Below are positions 1-8,188 of a stretch of 64,000 nt of DNA, in pieces. Both the position numbers and the translations under genes were made by a program. Below the pieces are notes generated by a model. The model was not told the origin of the DNA. It made no database searches and saw nothing but the letters and a program-made list of their open reading frames with translations. The stretch lies in the NCBI RefSeq assembly GCF_001570425.1, contig NZ_BCSX01000033.1, positions 1-64,000 of the forward strand. Reading direction: 5' to 3'. The first letter of the stretch is position 1. Each line of letters begins with the position of its first letter. The DNA is from Mycolicibacterium brisbanense. Its GTDB lineage: Bacteria; Actinomycetota; Actinomycetes; Mycobacteriales; Mycobacteriaceae.

Positions 1-427
1 CGGGGGTGAAGCTGATGCCGGGGTTGATTTCGGTTTCGTCGCTGATGATGCCGCAGCCGATTTGGGCGCCGGCTTCCAGGGTGCCGCCGGTGAGTTTGGT
101 TTTGCCCGAGCCGCTGACGTTGCCGGTGAAGGTGCCGCCGACGAGGTATTCGCGGGAGGACACCGCGGTGGTCAGCGGGGCGACCGGTAGCAGGGTTTCG
201 TTGGAGCCGACGACGGTGACGTGCCAGCCGTCGGGGGTGTCGAGGACTCCGGGGGGCGAGGAGGGCACGGCGCCGGTGTCGGCCGGGGGCGGGGGCGGTG
301 CGGCGGCGTCGGCGACGGGTGCGGCGGGGTCCGGCGGTGGTGGCGGCGGGTCGGCCGACGCGAGGGGCGTCACCGCTACCGGGGCCAACATGCACACAGC
401 AGCCAGGGTGGCGAAACGATTCAACAT
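1..427 (-). CDS. MspA-family porin, 3' end outside window
   Basis: Outer-membrane (mycomembrane) porin of the MspA family, which forms octameric beta-barrel channels for small hydrophilic solutes. The first ~25 residues are a Sec signal peptide ending near LASADPP. A Pro/Ala-rich linker (residues ~26-60) follows, then the start of the MspA domain with DGWHVTVVGSNETLLPVAPL and an EYLVGGTF strand leading to GCGI and INPGISF, as in MspA-type beta strands. The frame is open to the window edge, so the C-terminal half is not visible. The ATG at 425-427 is the first in frame before a good signal peptide; a later ATG at 389-391 would cut it short. The Pro-rich linker is longer than in classical MspA, so this is an MspA-like paralogue rather than mspA itself. 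Confidence 0.85.
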   Translation of the reverse strand, partial: MLNRFATLAAVCMLAPVAVTPLASADPPPPPPDPAAPVADAAAPPPPPADTGAVPSSPPGVLDTPDGWHVTVVGSNETLLPVAPLTTAVSSREYLVGGTFTGNVSGSGKTKLTGGTLEAGAQIGCGIISDETEINPGISFTP

Positions 428-834
428 GCGGGTTTATGCGCCTCTCGTGGTTGAAATCCGGGGAACGACATAGTGCTTCGGATCCCGGTACTCCCGGGTA
501 TCTGTCGCACACCTCAACGGCAACCGCGTGTGTGCTCGCTCATCAATCACGTTCCTTCCGCATTGCGACGACCGCTAGAAGCTAGCGGAAACAGGCGTCC
601 GGGATACCGGCAAAAATCGGCATGATTCCAAAGACGCCGATCCGCGGACTCCGATTCGAACTGGCAGTGGCGGCGAACCCTGCTCTGCCCCGCCGACGGC
701 TGGTTGGGCCGTGGTGCAGCGACTGCCACTTCCGAACCATGAAAATACCTGGACAGCAACGGATCTCGGCAGGCTGTGAGATCACGATCTCCCGGCTCGG
801 CGATGCGGCGCGCCCGGGGCGGCGAGATTCAGGA
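428..834. other. Intergenic region with two short palindromes
   Basis: No convincing gene is seen in these 407 bases. They hold the promoter side of the porin gene and the downstream side of the CHRD-like lipoprotein gene. A perfect 7-bp inverted repeat with a 3-nt loop (CCGCTAG/CTAGCGG) lies at 572-588. A perfect 14-bp palindrome (GAGATCACGATCTC, arms GAGATC) lies at 778-791, about 44 nt past the lipoprotein stop. Neither has a T-tract. The first could be an operator and the second a weak terminator, but this is not shown. Confidence 0.4.
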
Positions 835-1746
835 TTATGCGGTGATATTCCCGCATAGGATCGGCGCGAAGAACATGGTCGGCTTGCCATCCTTCTCGAT
901 CTCATCATGAGATCCCAAGTGCACGTTGACATACCAGCCAGACGCCGGTGGCGCCTCGGTGACGTTGTCGATGATCGTCGTTGACTCGGCGACCCCGTCT
1001 TTCGACGCCACGAGGTCGTTGAGGTGATATTTCACCGGTCCCTGCGAGCTGCACGATCCGAGGTGGATGTGCACTGCGTGTGCGCTGCCGGGCACCAATC
1101 CGGTCGTACGGACCGGCACGGTGAGTGTCTTGGCCGCGGGGTCGTATTGCAGAATCGCCTGACTCTGCGGATGATCGCCGAACTGGGGCAAGGGTGCCAT
1201 CTGCAGCGTGGACGACATTGCCGGGTCGATGTCGGCGCACGAGATCGGCATGTAACTGGGGGATCCGGGGGCGCCCATGTCTTCGACCGATGCGAGGTGG
1301 ATGTTGAGGAGAGTGCCTGCGGTCAGCCCCTTGTCGGAGGGTTGCGTGCTCTGGACCGCGGTGTTGATGACGCCTTTGTCGTCGGCGGTGACGTTGCCGA
1401 AGGGAATCAAGACGTCGCCTTGCTTCGCGCAACTGCCGTCGTGAATGTGCATGGCGTGGCTGCTGCCCGGCGTGAAGCCGGACATCTGCAACTTGGCGGT
1501 GACGAGCTTTGACCCCGGGTCCCAGCTGAGGTTGACCGTTCCGGACGGTTCGTTACCGAGGGGGACGATGATCTGTCCCGGGGCGGACGCTGCCGCAGTC
1601 GTCGTCGCCTGCCCTGGGGTGGTTGCGGTCGTCGGCGACGATGTGGTGCTTGACGACGTCGAGTCCGATCCGCATCCTGCGGCGGCGACGACTACGACAG
1701 CAGTCGCGACGAAAATCGGTGCCTTCAATCCCGCGCATGTACCCAT
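835..1746 (-). CDS. Secreted lipoprotein with two CHRD/SodC-like domains
   Basis: A 303-residue predicted lipoprotein: hydrophobic n-region, then a lipobox ending AAAGC with the lipidated Cys at residue 25. A Ser/Thr-rich linker (~26-50) is followed by two related halves. Each half carries a HxxHIHxGSC motif (HAMHIHDGSC at ~97-106, HAVHIHLGSC at ~223-232) and a later NIHL or NVHLGSHD motif. This resembles CHRD domains and the Cu/Zn superoxide dismutase fold, but the full SodC metal set is not evident, so enzymatic activity is doubtful. The start was chosen at ATG 1744-1746 because GAGAGG lies 9 nt upstream and a lipoprotein signal follows. The frame extends further upstream (to 2127), but that part has no signal or RBS. 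It is probably anchored outside the cell membrane; role unknown. Confidence 0.8.
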   Translation of the reverse strand: MGTCAGLKAPIFVATAVVVVAAAGCGSDSTSSSTTSSPTTATTPGQATTTAAASAPGQIIVPLGNEPSGTVNLSWDPGSKLVTAKLQMSGFTPGSSHAMHIHDGSCAKQGDVLIPFGNVTADDKGVINTAVQSTQPSDKGLTAGTLLNIHLASVEDMGAPGSPSYMPISCADIDPAMSSTLQMAPLPQFGDHPQSQAILQYDPAAKTLTVPVRTTGLVPGSAHAVHIHLGSCSSQGPVKYHLNDLVASKDGVAESTTIIDNVTEAPPASGWYVNVHLGSHDEIEKDGKPTMFFAPILCGNITA

Positions 1747-2255
1747 GTTCGTGTACCTCTCGATGGTGGCGGCACGATCTGGAATGGACTGTTCGAGCTG
1801 TTCAAGCGTACAAAGCGGGTACCTGTCGGAGGGGCAGAATGCCGAATTGTTGTCCGTTCGGGCAGTAGCTTGCCGAATCCGCCAAGGGGAGTCGGTGGCG
1901 GATCTGTAATCCTGTGTACGGTCGAACTTCTCGACCGCACGTGCGAGACCCAGACCGCCTATGTGAACGAGATCCGAAAGGCCGTACCGCGACCGACGTA
2001 GCACTTGGCGATCGGATGCACCGGTGACGTTCGCAGGGCGCTGAGGACCGGCCCGAACACTTTCGGTGAACGCGCGAAACGCTTTGTCCGACTGCCTTAT
2101 CGAGCTATATGTGCCAAACACTGCCAAGGTTGCCGGCGTGTTGACGCGTCCGTCGTCGAAGGTCGCGGTAGGTCAGGTGACCTCAGCGCGCATACAGGAA
2201 ACTCTCAGGTAGTGTGATCTCGCTGCATTCAGCAAACGGACTCGGGAAGGTGCCT
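1747..2255. other. Intergenic region, nothing recognised
   Basis: About 500 bases separate the divergent lipoprotein gene (minus) and the CD225-type gene (plus). Short open frames in it lack RBS and protein-like composition. No clear hairpin, operator or sigma-A-type promoter pair was identified. Confidence 0.4.
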
Positions 2256-2603
2256 ATGACCGCTCAACCACCGCCAGGGAATTACCCGCCGCCCGGTGGG
2301 TACCCGCCACCCCCGGGGAACTTCCCGCCGCAGGGACCACAGGGTTCGCCGCCGGACAACAACTTGGTTTGGGCCATTCTGTGCACGGTCCTGTGCTGCC
2401 TACCGCTGGGAATCGTGGCCATTGTCAAGTCGACTCAGGTCTCAGGACTGTACGCACAGGGTCGGTACGCCGAGGCGCAGAAGTCGGCAGACGACGCAAA
2501 GAAGTTCGCGATGTGGGGAGCGATCGCGGGTGTCGCCCTTGGCATCGTCTGGGGGATCATCGCCGTCGCCGGTGGCATGGCCGGAATGTCCTCAGGCTAC
2601 TGA
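2256..2603 (+). CDS. CD225/dispanin-family small membrane protein
   Basis: A 115-residue protein with a Pro/Gly-rich cytoplasmic N-terminus (residues 1-35, repeated PPPGGYPPPP-type stretches) and two membrane segments. The first (~37-60, WAILCTVLCCLPLGIVAIV) is the CD225 signature with its Cys pair and KSTQV after it. An amphipathic stretch QGRYAEAQKSADDAKK is followed by the second helix (~85-108). This layout is typical of actinobacterial CD225/dispanin proteins, whose function is unknown. The ATG at 2256 has a GGGAAGG ribosome-binding site 5 nt upstream, which favours it over an upstream GTG at 2214. The DUF2752 gene begins 5 nt after its stop, so the two form a transcriptional pair. Confidence 0.85.
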   Translation: MTAQPPPGNYPPPGGYPPPPGNFPPQGPQGSPPDNNLVWAILCTVLCCLPLGIVAIVKSTQVSGLYAQGRYAEAQKSADDAKKFAMWGAIAGVALGIVWGIIAVAGGMAGMSSGY

Positions 2604-2608
2604 GAAGC

Positions 2609-3043
2609 ATGTGGCCCTCGGTGGCTGCTGTACGTGAACCGCACCTCCGCCTTGGCGCGCCACTCGTGGTGGCCGCCATGGCGGGGTGCGCCTGTGCCGC
2701 CATCTGGATAGGCGAACCCACCCAGCCCGGTTCGGTGTTGCCGGCCTGCCCGACCAAGGCGCTGTTGGGTATCGACTGCCCCGGCTGCGGCAGCCTGAGA
2801 ATGATCTACTCCCTGATGCATGGCGATTTCCTTGCGGCGTTGAGGTTCAACGCTATTGGACTGCTGGCTGTGGGGCTCCTCGCATGGGCCTTCGGTGTGT
2901 GGACCTATGGGCGCTTGTCCGGCCGGCGTGTGCGAAGTTGGCAGAATTACCGATGGTCGGCGATGATTGCGCTGGTGGTGGTGACGGTCTGGTTCGTCAT
3001 CAGGAATCTGCCGTTCGAGCCGTTTGCTTCGCTGTACGTGTGA
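2609..3043 (+). CDS. DUF2752 membrane protein
   Basis: A 144-residue integral membrane protein. The DUF2752 signature is clear: CPTKALLGIDCPGCGSLRM at ~55-73, a cysteine motif (CxxxxxxxxxCPxCG) followed by a short helix and MHGDFLAALRFN. Membrane segments lie at ~15-35, ~80-105 and ~117-138. It starts 5 nt after the upstream CD225-family stop, with GAGAAG just before the ATG, so it is co-translated with that gene. CD225 and DUF2752 genes often occur side by side in actinobacteria. The biochemical role is not known; the conserved cysteines suggest metal binding or redox chemistry. Confidence 0.85.
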   Translation: MWPSVAAVREPHLRLGAPLVVAAMAGCACAAIWIGEPTQPGSVLPACPTKALLGIDCPGCGSLRMIYSLMHGDFLAALRFNAIGLLAVGLLAWAFGVWTYGRLSGRRVRSWQNYRWSAMIALVVVTVWFVIRNLPFEPFASLYV

Positions 3044-3070
3044 TTCCACTTCGCGACGTTTGAGTCGAAC

Positions 3071-3205
3071 ATGGCGCCACGCTGCGGGTGCGGCTCACCG
3101 CCGACCGGGGCATGGGTGGACCAAGCCCTCGTCCTGTGGGTGTTGATCGCCTTGATCGTGGCGATGGTCTTGTGTATCGCTGCGTGGCACCGTCATTCGG
3201 ACTGA
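3071..3205 (+). CDS. Possible 44-residue single-pass membrane microprotein
   Basis: A short open frame (ATG 3071, TGA 3203-3205) 27 nt after the DUF2752 gene and on the same strand. Its product has a CGCGSPP-rich start and one strong hydrophobic segment (residues ~20-39, LVLWVLIALIVAMVLCIAAW) ending in a charged tail (HRHSD). The composition and position suggest a third member of the CD225/DUF2752 transcript. There is no strong Shine-Dalgarno before the ATG, so it is a candidate only. Confidence 0.45.
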   Translation: MAPRCGCGSPPTGAWVDQALVLWVLIALIVAMVLCIAAWHRHSD

Positions 3206-3216
3206 CGTGACCGCGC

Positions 3217-3645
3217 TCAGTCCAGGTCGGCGAGAGCCTTGCGGGCGGCTTCCAGTTCAGACTCCAGCGCGGCGACCTTGGCGGCCTGCTGGGCACGCGC
3301 CTCTTCGATCACCTCGTCGATCGGTGTGGAGAGGTCTTCGTGAAGTTCCTTGGCCGCCCGGGAGACTGCGGCGGCCGCGACGGTGAGGTCGCGGGCCAGG
3401 TAGGTGGTGCCCTGCCTGAGCTCCGCTCGCCATTCGCCGTCCGCTGTGCCGGTGACCGTGAGGGTCAGCTCGAGAGTCTTGGTCTTCCTGGCGGTCGCCC
3501 TCTTGGCGGGGGCCTTCCGGGGCTTCTGCTCGGCAGGGGTCCCGGCGATTGCGGCCTCCGCGGGCGAGGTGCTCTCGGCCGAGGAGACGTCGGCGGTGTC
3601 GGAGTCGGCCGACGACGTGGCTGCTACCGGGGTTTCTACAGTCAT
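3217..3645 (-). CDS. Conserved actinobacterial protein, DUF6319-like
   Basis: A 142-residue cytoplasmic protein. An acidic, Ala/Ser-rich disordered N-terminus (1-40) is followed by a basic linker (KPRKAPAKRATARKTK, ~41-56). The compact domain starting TLELTLTVTGTADGEWRAEL has a small beta-sheet and a helix (DLTVAAAAVSRAAKELHEDL). It ends in a predicted coiled coil (~108-142, alternating charged and Leu/Ala). This architecture matches mycobacterial DUF6319-type proteins; the basic linker could bind nucleic acid, but no function is known. It is convergent with the small plus-strand genes at 2.2-3.2 kb. Confidence 0.75.
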   Translation of the reverse strand: MTVETPVAATSSADSDTADVSSAESTSPAEAAIAGTPAEQKPRKAPAKRATARKTKTLELTLTVTGTADGEWRAELRQGTTYLARDLTVAAAAVSRAAKELHEDLSTPIDEVIEEARAQQAAKVAALESELEAARKALADLD

Positions 3646-3747
3646 TGTTGTGGCGATCTCCTCGAAAACGTCGCCCGCACTGGGCGGGCCGGGCCGAGCG
3701 CCTATTGGAACACATGTTCGAGGATCGCGCCAAGTCGCCCGGCTCTG

Positions 3748-4740
3748 TCAGGGTTCGCGCACCACCAGCAGGACCTTTCCGACCGTCTCGTTGGAGTCGA
3801 GGAGCTTGTGGGCTTCCGCGGCGTCGGTGATCGGGATCTCGGCCGCGACAACGGGTGCGACGAGACTCTCGGCGACCAGCGGCCACAGGTGCCGACGCAG
3901 TTCGGCGATGATCTCGGCCTTGGAGCCGGGCCCTTGCTCGGGCCGCCGGCGCAGGTTTGTCACGTGCACCGATCCCCGTTTGAACAGCAGCGCACCGAGA
4001 TTGAGTTCCGCTGTGGCACCGCCCTGGAGCCCGATGATCGTCAGGTGACCGTTCTCGGCCAGTGCCTCGACGTTCTTGGCCAGATAGCTGCCGCCCATGA
4101 TGTCGAGAATGACGTTGGCGCCGGAGTATTCGGCATTGACCACGGCCGGGAAATCCTGATCCCGATAGTTGATCAACGTCTGCGCGCCGAGTTCGCGGCA
4201 GCGGTCCAGCTTGAATTGCGAACCGGCGGTCACCGCCACGTTGGCGCCCAGCGCACGGCCTACTTGTATTGCGTGCGTGCCGATTCCGCTGCCGCCGCCG
4301 TGGACCAGCAGGGTCTGCCCGCTCTGTAGCCCGCCGGTCATCACCACGTTGGACCACACGGTCGCCGCGGTCTCGGGCAGGGCTGCGGCGGCGGCGACGC
4401 TGACGCCGTCGGGCACGGGTAGCACCTGGCTGGCCGCCACGTTGACCCGCTGGGCGTAGCCGCCGCCGGCCAGGAGCGCGCACACCGCATCGCCAGGCGC
4501 CCAATCCTGTACTCCGGCAGCGACTTCAGTGATATACCCTGATACTTCGAGGCCGGGGATATCGCTGACACCGGGAGGCGGTGGATAGAAGCCCATCCGT
4601 TGCATCACGTCGGCGCGGTTCACCCCGGCGGCCACCACGTCGATGGCGACCTGTCCCGGACCAGGTGCGGGCAGGTCGTCGACCTGAGCCCACTCCATCA
4701 CCTCCGGATCGCCAAAACCGTTGAACGTTATCGCGTACAT
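3748..4740 (-). CDS. Zinc-type quinone oxidoreductase (NADPH:quinone reductase family)
   Basis: A 330-residue medium-chain dehydrogenase/reductase of the quinone oxidoreductase group, which reduces quinones or enones with NADPH in the cytoplasm. The N-terminal GroES-like domain has GVNRADVMQRMGFYPPPPG at ~45-63. The Rossmann domain carries the nucleotide motif LLVHGGGSGIGTHAIQVG (~140-157). No catalytic zinc ligand set is seen, as expected for this group. Length is typical. The ATG at 4738-4740 has AAAGGAG 8-9 nt upstream. It lies 13 nt downstream of the second of two AraC-type regulator genes and is very likely the last gene of their operon. Confidence 0.9.
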   Translation of the reverse strand: MYAITFNGFGDPEVMEWAQVDDLPAPGPGQVAIDVVAAGVNRADVMQRMGFYPPPPGVSDIPGLEVSGYITEVAAGVQDWAPGDAVCALLAGGGYAQRVNVAASQVLPVPDGVSVAAAAALPETAATVWSNVVMTGGLQSGQTLLVHGGGSGIGTHAIQVGRALGANVAVTAGSQFKLDRCRELGAQTLINYRDQDFPAVVNAEYSGANVILDIMGGSYLAKNVEALAENGHLTIIGLQGGATAELNLGALLFKRGSVHVTNLRRRPEQGPGSKAEIIAELRRHLWPLVAESLVAPVVAAEIPITDAAEAHKLLDSNETVGKVLLVVREP

Positions 4741-4753
4741 GCAGTGAACTCCT

Positions 4754-5803
4754 TTACCTTTTTCTCGTGCGGTGATGTGTTGTGGTGTTCTGCCGAGCCA
4801 GATAGGCCCGCGGGCTGTCGCCTTTCCAACGGTGGAACGCATGTGAAAAATTGCTGACGTCGTTGTATCCCAGCCGGTTCGAGACCTGCTCGACGGTCAT
4901 GCCGCTTTGTAGCAGCTCCGTACCCAAGTGGTGGCGGACCTCGTCGAGCAGTTTCCGGAACGAGGTGCCCTCCGCCTCCAATTGCCTTCGCAGCGTCCGC
5001 GTACTGCACGACAGCCGCTCTGCCACCTGCGCCAGGGTCGGCGGCCGGGCGGGGTCGGCCAGCAACAGATCGCGCACCACACCTGCCCGACCCGTTCTGG
5101 CCTCCCGCTGCTCGAGCAGCAGCCGGCACTGCTGTTCGGCGAGTTTGGAGGTGTGGGCACTGGCTTGCGGCAGTGGCACGTTCAGCAGCTGGGCCGACAA
5201 CGTGACAGAAGTTATCGCATCGTCGAATTCGGGCACTGCGCCGAACATCTCCTCGTACACGCCGACGGCTCCTCCCGGGTCGGGGAGTGCGAACGAGATG
5301 CGGCTCGGTGGCGGTGGCGTGCCGAGGATCTCCCGGTACAGATTGGGGATCGCGGCTGCGTCACGCTCCAGCACGAACCTGCGGACCGGCTGCGGTACGG
5401 AACGGGCATCGATCACGATCGAGAGTTCGTCACCGTGGCGACGTGTTTCGAACGTACAGAAGGCATAGCTGAGTCGCACGAATCTCACGGCGACATCGAT
5501 TGCTTCGCCCAGGGTCGGGCTGGTGAGAATGGCAAATCCCCACACCCCGAATGCGGTGACCGGATACCTGGCCGCGGCCTGCAGACCGAGCCCCGGCCGG
5601 TCTCCCAGCGCGGCAACGATATTCGCGATGGCTCTGAGTTCCTGCTGTCCGCTGACCTCGGCGGCGGGGGCCCGGACTGCGCCCGGGGAGATCCTGGTGC
5701 CGGCCAGACACTGTTGTGCGGTCAAGCCGAACTCGGCGGCCCAGTCGAGCATCAGCACGAGACTCGCGGCGGGCCGCTTGGCCTGCAGATCCGGTGCGGT
5801 CAT
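4754..5803 (-). CDS. AraC-family transcriptional regulator (second of a tandem pair)
   Basis: A 349-residue regulator: an N-terminal Arabinose_bd/OruR-like domain (~15-200, with WGFAILTSPTLGEAIDVAVRFVRL) and a C-terminal AraC DNA-binding domain (~245-345). The latter has two helix-turn-helix motifs, the second containing LGYNDVSNFSHAFHRWKGDSPRAYL. The start at ATG 5801-5803 overlaps the stop of the upstream paralogue by 4 nt (ATGA), so the two regulators are translationally coupled. It is about as long as its neighbour and clearly homologous to it along its whole length. The same operon continues into the quinone oxidoreductase. The effector is unknown; the N-terminal domain type often senses hydrophobic or amino-acid-like ligands. 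Confidence 0.92.
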   Translation of the reverse strand: MTAPDLQAKRPAASLVLMLDWAAEFGLTAQQCLAGTRISPGAVRAPAAEVSGQQELRAIANIVAALGDRPGLGLQAAARYPVTAFGVWGFAILTSPTLGEAIDVAVRFVRLSYAFCTFETRRHGDELSIVIDARSVPQPVRRFVLERDAAAIPNLYREILGTPPPPSRISFALPDPGGAVGVYEEMFGAVPEFDDAITSVTLSAQLLNVPLPQASAHTSKLAEQQCRLLLEQREARTGRAGVVRDLLLADPARPPTLAQVAERLSCSTRTLRRQLEAEGTSFRKLLDEVRHHLGTELLQSGMTVEQVSNRLGYNDVSNFSHAFHRWKGDSPRAYLARQNTTTHHRTRKR

Positions 5804-6831
5804 CGAGAACGCGCCCGTGTGCGATACTCCTGGGGTCCGACACCCTTCCACCGCCGGAAGGCCTTGGTGAAGCTGGACACCTGCGAATAACCAAGGCGTT
5901 CAGCGATATCCGCCACGGAACGCCCGTCGGAGACCAGCAGCTCCTCGGCCAGCGCTTCGCGCACCTCTTCCTGCAGCACCCGCAGCGACACACCTTCTTG
6001 GGCGAGGTGTCGACGCAGGGTACGTGGGCTGACGGCGAGTTGTCGCGCGGCTTCGTCGAGCGACAGCACGGGAGACGGACTCGCCAGCATCAGATCGCGC
6101 AACAGGCCCGCGACGCCGGCGCGGGCCGATCGCTGTCTGAGCAGTTGGACCGCTTGTTTCTCCGCCATCGACCGGGCGTACTGATTGGCCTGGGGCAGCG
6201 GCGCGCTCAATGATTCCAGGCTGACGATCAGGCAATTCTGCGGCGCATCGAATTCGGGTTCGACGCCGAATACGTCGACGTATTTCCGAACCTCGTCCTC
6301 TGGTGGGCGCGGCATCGTGTAGGCAACTCGAAGCGGAGCATCGGGATTCATGAGCAGGTCGCGCTGCAGTGTCTGAATGCCGGTGCTGTCACGTTCGACC
6401 GCGAATCGGCGAATGCCGACCGGCAGCGCCGTGGGGTCGAGAACCAACCTGCCGGTGCCGTCTGCTGTGTCGGTGCTGACACTGAGCCGGCACAGGCAGA
6501 AGCTCAGCGCCGCGAGTGACATCCCGACCGACATGGCATCACCCAGTGTCTGGGAACTCATGAGCGCGAGACCCCAGATGCCGGGCGATGCAGCATGGCA
6601 GCGCAGCCCGGCCTCCACTCCCAGCCCCGGAACATCAGGCAGTCCGTCGAGGATGTTGCTGAGGATCTGCAGCTCATCGCGAAGCCGGACCTCGGCATCG
6701 AGGTCGTCGAGCGCCTCTCGGGTCAGGGGTGTGCCGTGCAGTGAGTCGGCGTGGGCCAAACCGTGCTCGGCGGCCAGATCGACCAGTAGCGCAGCACTGG
6801 CCGGCGAACGCAGAACGTCGTGCGTACTCAC
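5800..6831 (-). CDS. AraC-family transcriptional regulator (first of a tandem pair)
   Basis: A 343-residue AraC regulator with the same architecture as the next gene: N-terminal ligand domain (~10-200, WGLALMSSQTLGDAMSVGMS) and C-terminal double HTH (~240-340, LGYSQVSSFTKAFRRWKGVGPQEY). The GTG at 6829-6831 is preferred over the upstream in-frame codons to 6873 because GAGG lies 5 nt before it and the N-terminus then aligns with the paralogue. It heads the operon AraC-AraC-quinone reductase and is divergent from the DJ-1/PfpI gene. A 48-bp element in its promoter (6905-6952) recurs upstream of the gene at 8291 and probably contains its operator or that of its paralogue. Confidence 0.9.
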   Translation of the reverse strand: MSTHDVLRSPASAALLVDLAAEHGLAHADSLHGTPLTREALDDLDAEVRLRDELQILSNILDGLPDVPGLGVEAGLRCHAASPGIWGLALMSSQTLGDAMSVGMSLAALSFCLCRLSVSTDTADGTGRLVLDPTALPVGIRRFAVERDSTGIQTLQRDLLMNPDAPLRVAYTMPRPPEDEVRKYVDVFGVEPEFDAPQNCLIVSLESLSAPLPQANQYARSMAEKQAVQLLRQRSARAGVAGLLRDLMLASPSPVLSLDEAARQLAVSPRTLRRHLAQEGVSLRVLQEEVREALAEELLVSDGRSVADIAERLGYSQVSSFTKAFRRWKGVGPQEYRTRARSR

Positions 6832-6904
6832 ATACACCTCGCGTCGCCGTGTCGGGCTGTTTGGTCTCATCATGCGTTACCCAGCCTAGGAACGAGCCCG
6901 CATC

Positions 6905-6952
6905 GGTCGACAGGTGATGAATGGCCAACAAGTTGTGAGAAGTGGCCAGTTG
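6905..6952 (-). promoter_or_regulatory. 48-bp conserved promoter element, copy A
   Basis: Read on the minus strand this 48-bp segment matches 8189-8236 (plus) at 40 of 48 positions, including an uninterrupted 18-bp identity covering CACAACTTGTTGGCCAT. Read on the plus strand it shows two TGGCCA half-sites about 21 bp apart (6922-6927 and 6943-6948), one or two helical turns apart as in AraC-type operators. It sits in the divergent region between the AraC operon and the DJ-1/PfpI gene. A role as AraC operator is inference. Confidence 0.6.
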
Positions 6953-6988
6953 CTGGCAATGCCGGCGCACCAGCGGAATCCTTGAGAC

Positions 6989-7678
6989 ATGACCAAGCGC
7001 ATCCTGAACGTCGTCACCAACGTCTCCCATTACGAGGATCCGTCCGAGCCGACCGGTTTGTGGCTCTCGGAGCTGACACACGCGTACGACATCTTCGCCG
7101 AAGCGGGTTATCAACAGACGATCGTCAGCCCGAAGGGCGGTCCCTCTCCGTTGGAACCGCGCTCGCTGAAGTTTCCGAACTACGACAAGAGCGCAAAGTC
7201 GTGGAAGGCCGACCCCGCGAAGATGGAACTGCTGGCCAACACCGCTTCGCCTGATGAGATCGACGCGGCGGACTTCGACGCGATCTACTTCACCGGCGGC
7301 CACGCAGTGATGTTCGACTTCCCGGACAGTGAAGGGCTGCAACGTATCACGCGTGAGATCTTCGAGCGCGGCGGAATCGTGTCCTCGGTATGCCACGGCT
7401 ACGCCGGACTGCTCAACACCACGTTGTCGGATGGTTCGCTTTTGGTTGCCGGGCGCAAGCTGACCGGGTTCTCCTGGTCGGAGGAGGTGCTCGCACGCGT
7501 CGACAAGCTCGTGCCGTACAACGTCGAAGAGGAGATGAAGAAGCGCGGCGCCCGGTACGAAAAGGGCCTGATTCCCTTTACCTCCTACGTCGTCGCCGAC
7601 GGGCGGCTGATAACCGGCCAGAATCCGGGATCCGCGAAGGCCACGGCCAAAAAGGTCGTATCCGTCCTTGGTGGCTGA
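6989..7678 (+). CDS. DJ-1/PfpI-family protein (class I glutamine amidotransferase-like)
   Basis: A 229-residue cytoplasmic protein of the DJ-1/PfpI superfamily, closest in layout to Hsp31-like glyoxalase III/chaperone proteins. An early Glu lies in TGLWLSELTHAYDIF (~22-36). The glycine-rich YFTGGHAVMFDFPD precedes a nucleophile elbow SSVCHGYAGLL (~131-141) with the expected Cys-His. The C-terminal PFTSYVVADGRLITGQNPGSA closes the fold. Substrates may be reactive carbonyls such as methylglyoxal; this is inferred from the family. It is divergent from the AraC operon and shares the intergenic region that holds the 48-bp element, so it may be controlled by those regulators. Confidence 0.88.
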   Translation: MTKRILNVVTNVSHYEDPSEPTGLWLSELTHAYDIFAEAGYQQTIVSPKGGPSPLEPRSLKFPNYDKSAKSWKADPAKMELLANTASPDEIDAADFDAIYFTGGHAVMFDFPDSEGLQRITREIFERGGIVSSVCHGYAGLLNTTLSDGSLLVAGRKLTGFSWSEEVLARVDKLVPYNVEEEMKKRGARYEKGLIPFTSYVVADGRLITGQNPGSAKATAKKVVSVLGG

Positions 7679-7681
7679 CCG

Positions 7682-8080
7682 CTACTGTCTCGGGCCGATC
7701 TCGATGGCGAACGAAGCCCGTTGACGACGGGTGATCCACACACCGAATTCGCTCAGCGGTCCCAGCAACCGGTATTTGCGATTGACGATCTTGCGGACCC
7801 TCGGCGTCTCGGCGTGGTCGAGGACCCGTGCGGTGCCGTCGACGATGGGCGAACCCGGGATGGTCCTTCCTCGAACGTCGCAGGGCTGCAACGTCACTGC
7901 CGGGTTACGGCGGATGCGTTTCACCTTGTGGGCGCCGACCTCCGAAAAGAAGTAGAGCTTGCCACCGGCTGGGGCGATCCAGACCGGGGTCGACACTGCG
8001 CTGCCGTCCTTGCGGTAGCTGGTGAACGACACATAATTCGCCCGGCCGACCACCTCCCAATCCGTTGAGGTGCCGGTCAT
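7682..8080 (-). CDS. PPOX-class F420-dependent oxidoreductase
   Basis: A 132-residue single-domain split-beta-barrel enzyme of the pyridoxamine 5'-phosphate-oxidase-like, F420-binding group. Typical motifs are YVSFTSYRKDGSAVSTPVW (~14-32), KLYFFSEVGAHKVKRIRRNP (~41-60) with the basic cofactor-binding stretch, and VTLQPCDVRG. It should reduce small planar substrates with F420H2; the substrate is unknown. The ATG at 8078-8080 has GGGAGA ~6 nt upstream and is preferred over upstream codons to 8119. The stop lies only 3 nt from the end of the convergent DJ-1/PfpI gene. Confidence 0.88.
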   Translation of the reverse strand: MTGTSTDWEVVGRANYVSFTSYRKDGSAVSTPVWIAPAGGKLYFFSEVGAHKVKRIRRNPAVTLQPCDVRGRTIPGSPIVDGTARVLDHAETPRVRKIVNRKYRLLGPLSEFGVWITRRQRASFAIEIGPRQ

Positions 8081-8188
8081 CGTTGTCTCCCTTGCGTTTT
8101 GCAGAAGCTTATCGGGCATTCACACCTGCACAAGGCCGCTGTCGGCACAACCGGCGCAATAAGGGCCCAATCGGCCGCGTCACACACG

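Noticed and set aside
1747..2127. N-terminal extension of the lipoprotein frame to 2127
   Set aside because: The extension has no RBS, no signal and unusual composition; the ATG at 1746 has GAGAGG and starts a lipobox signal.
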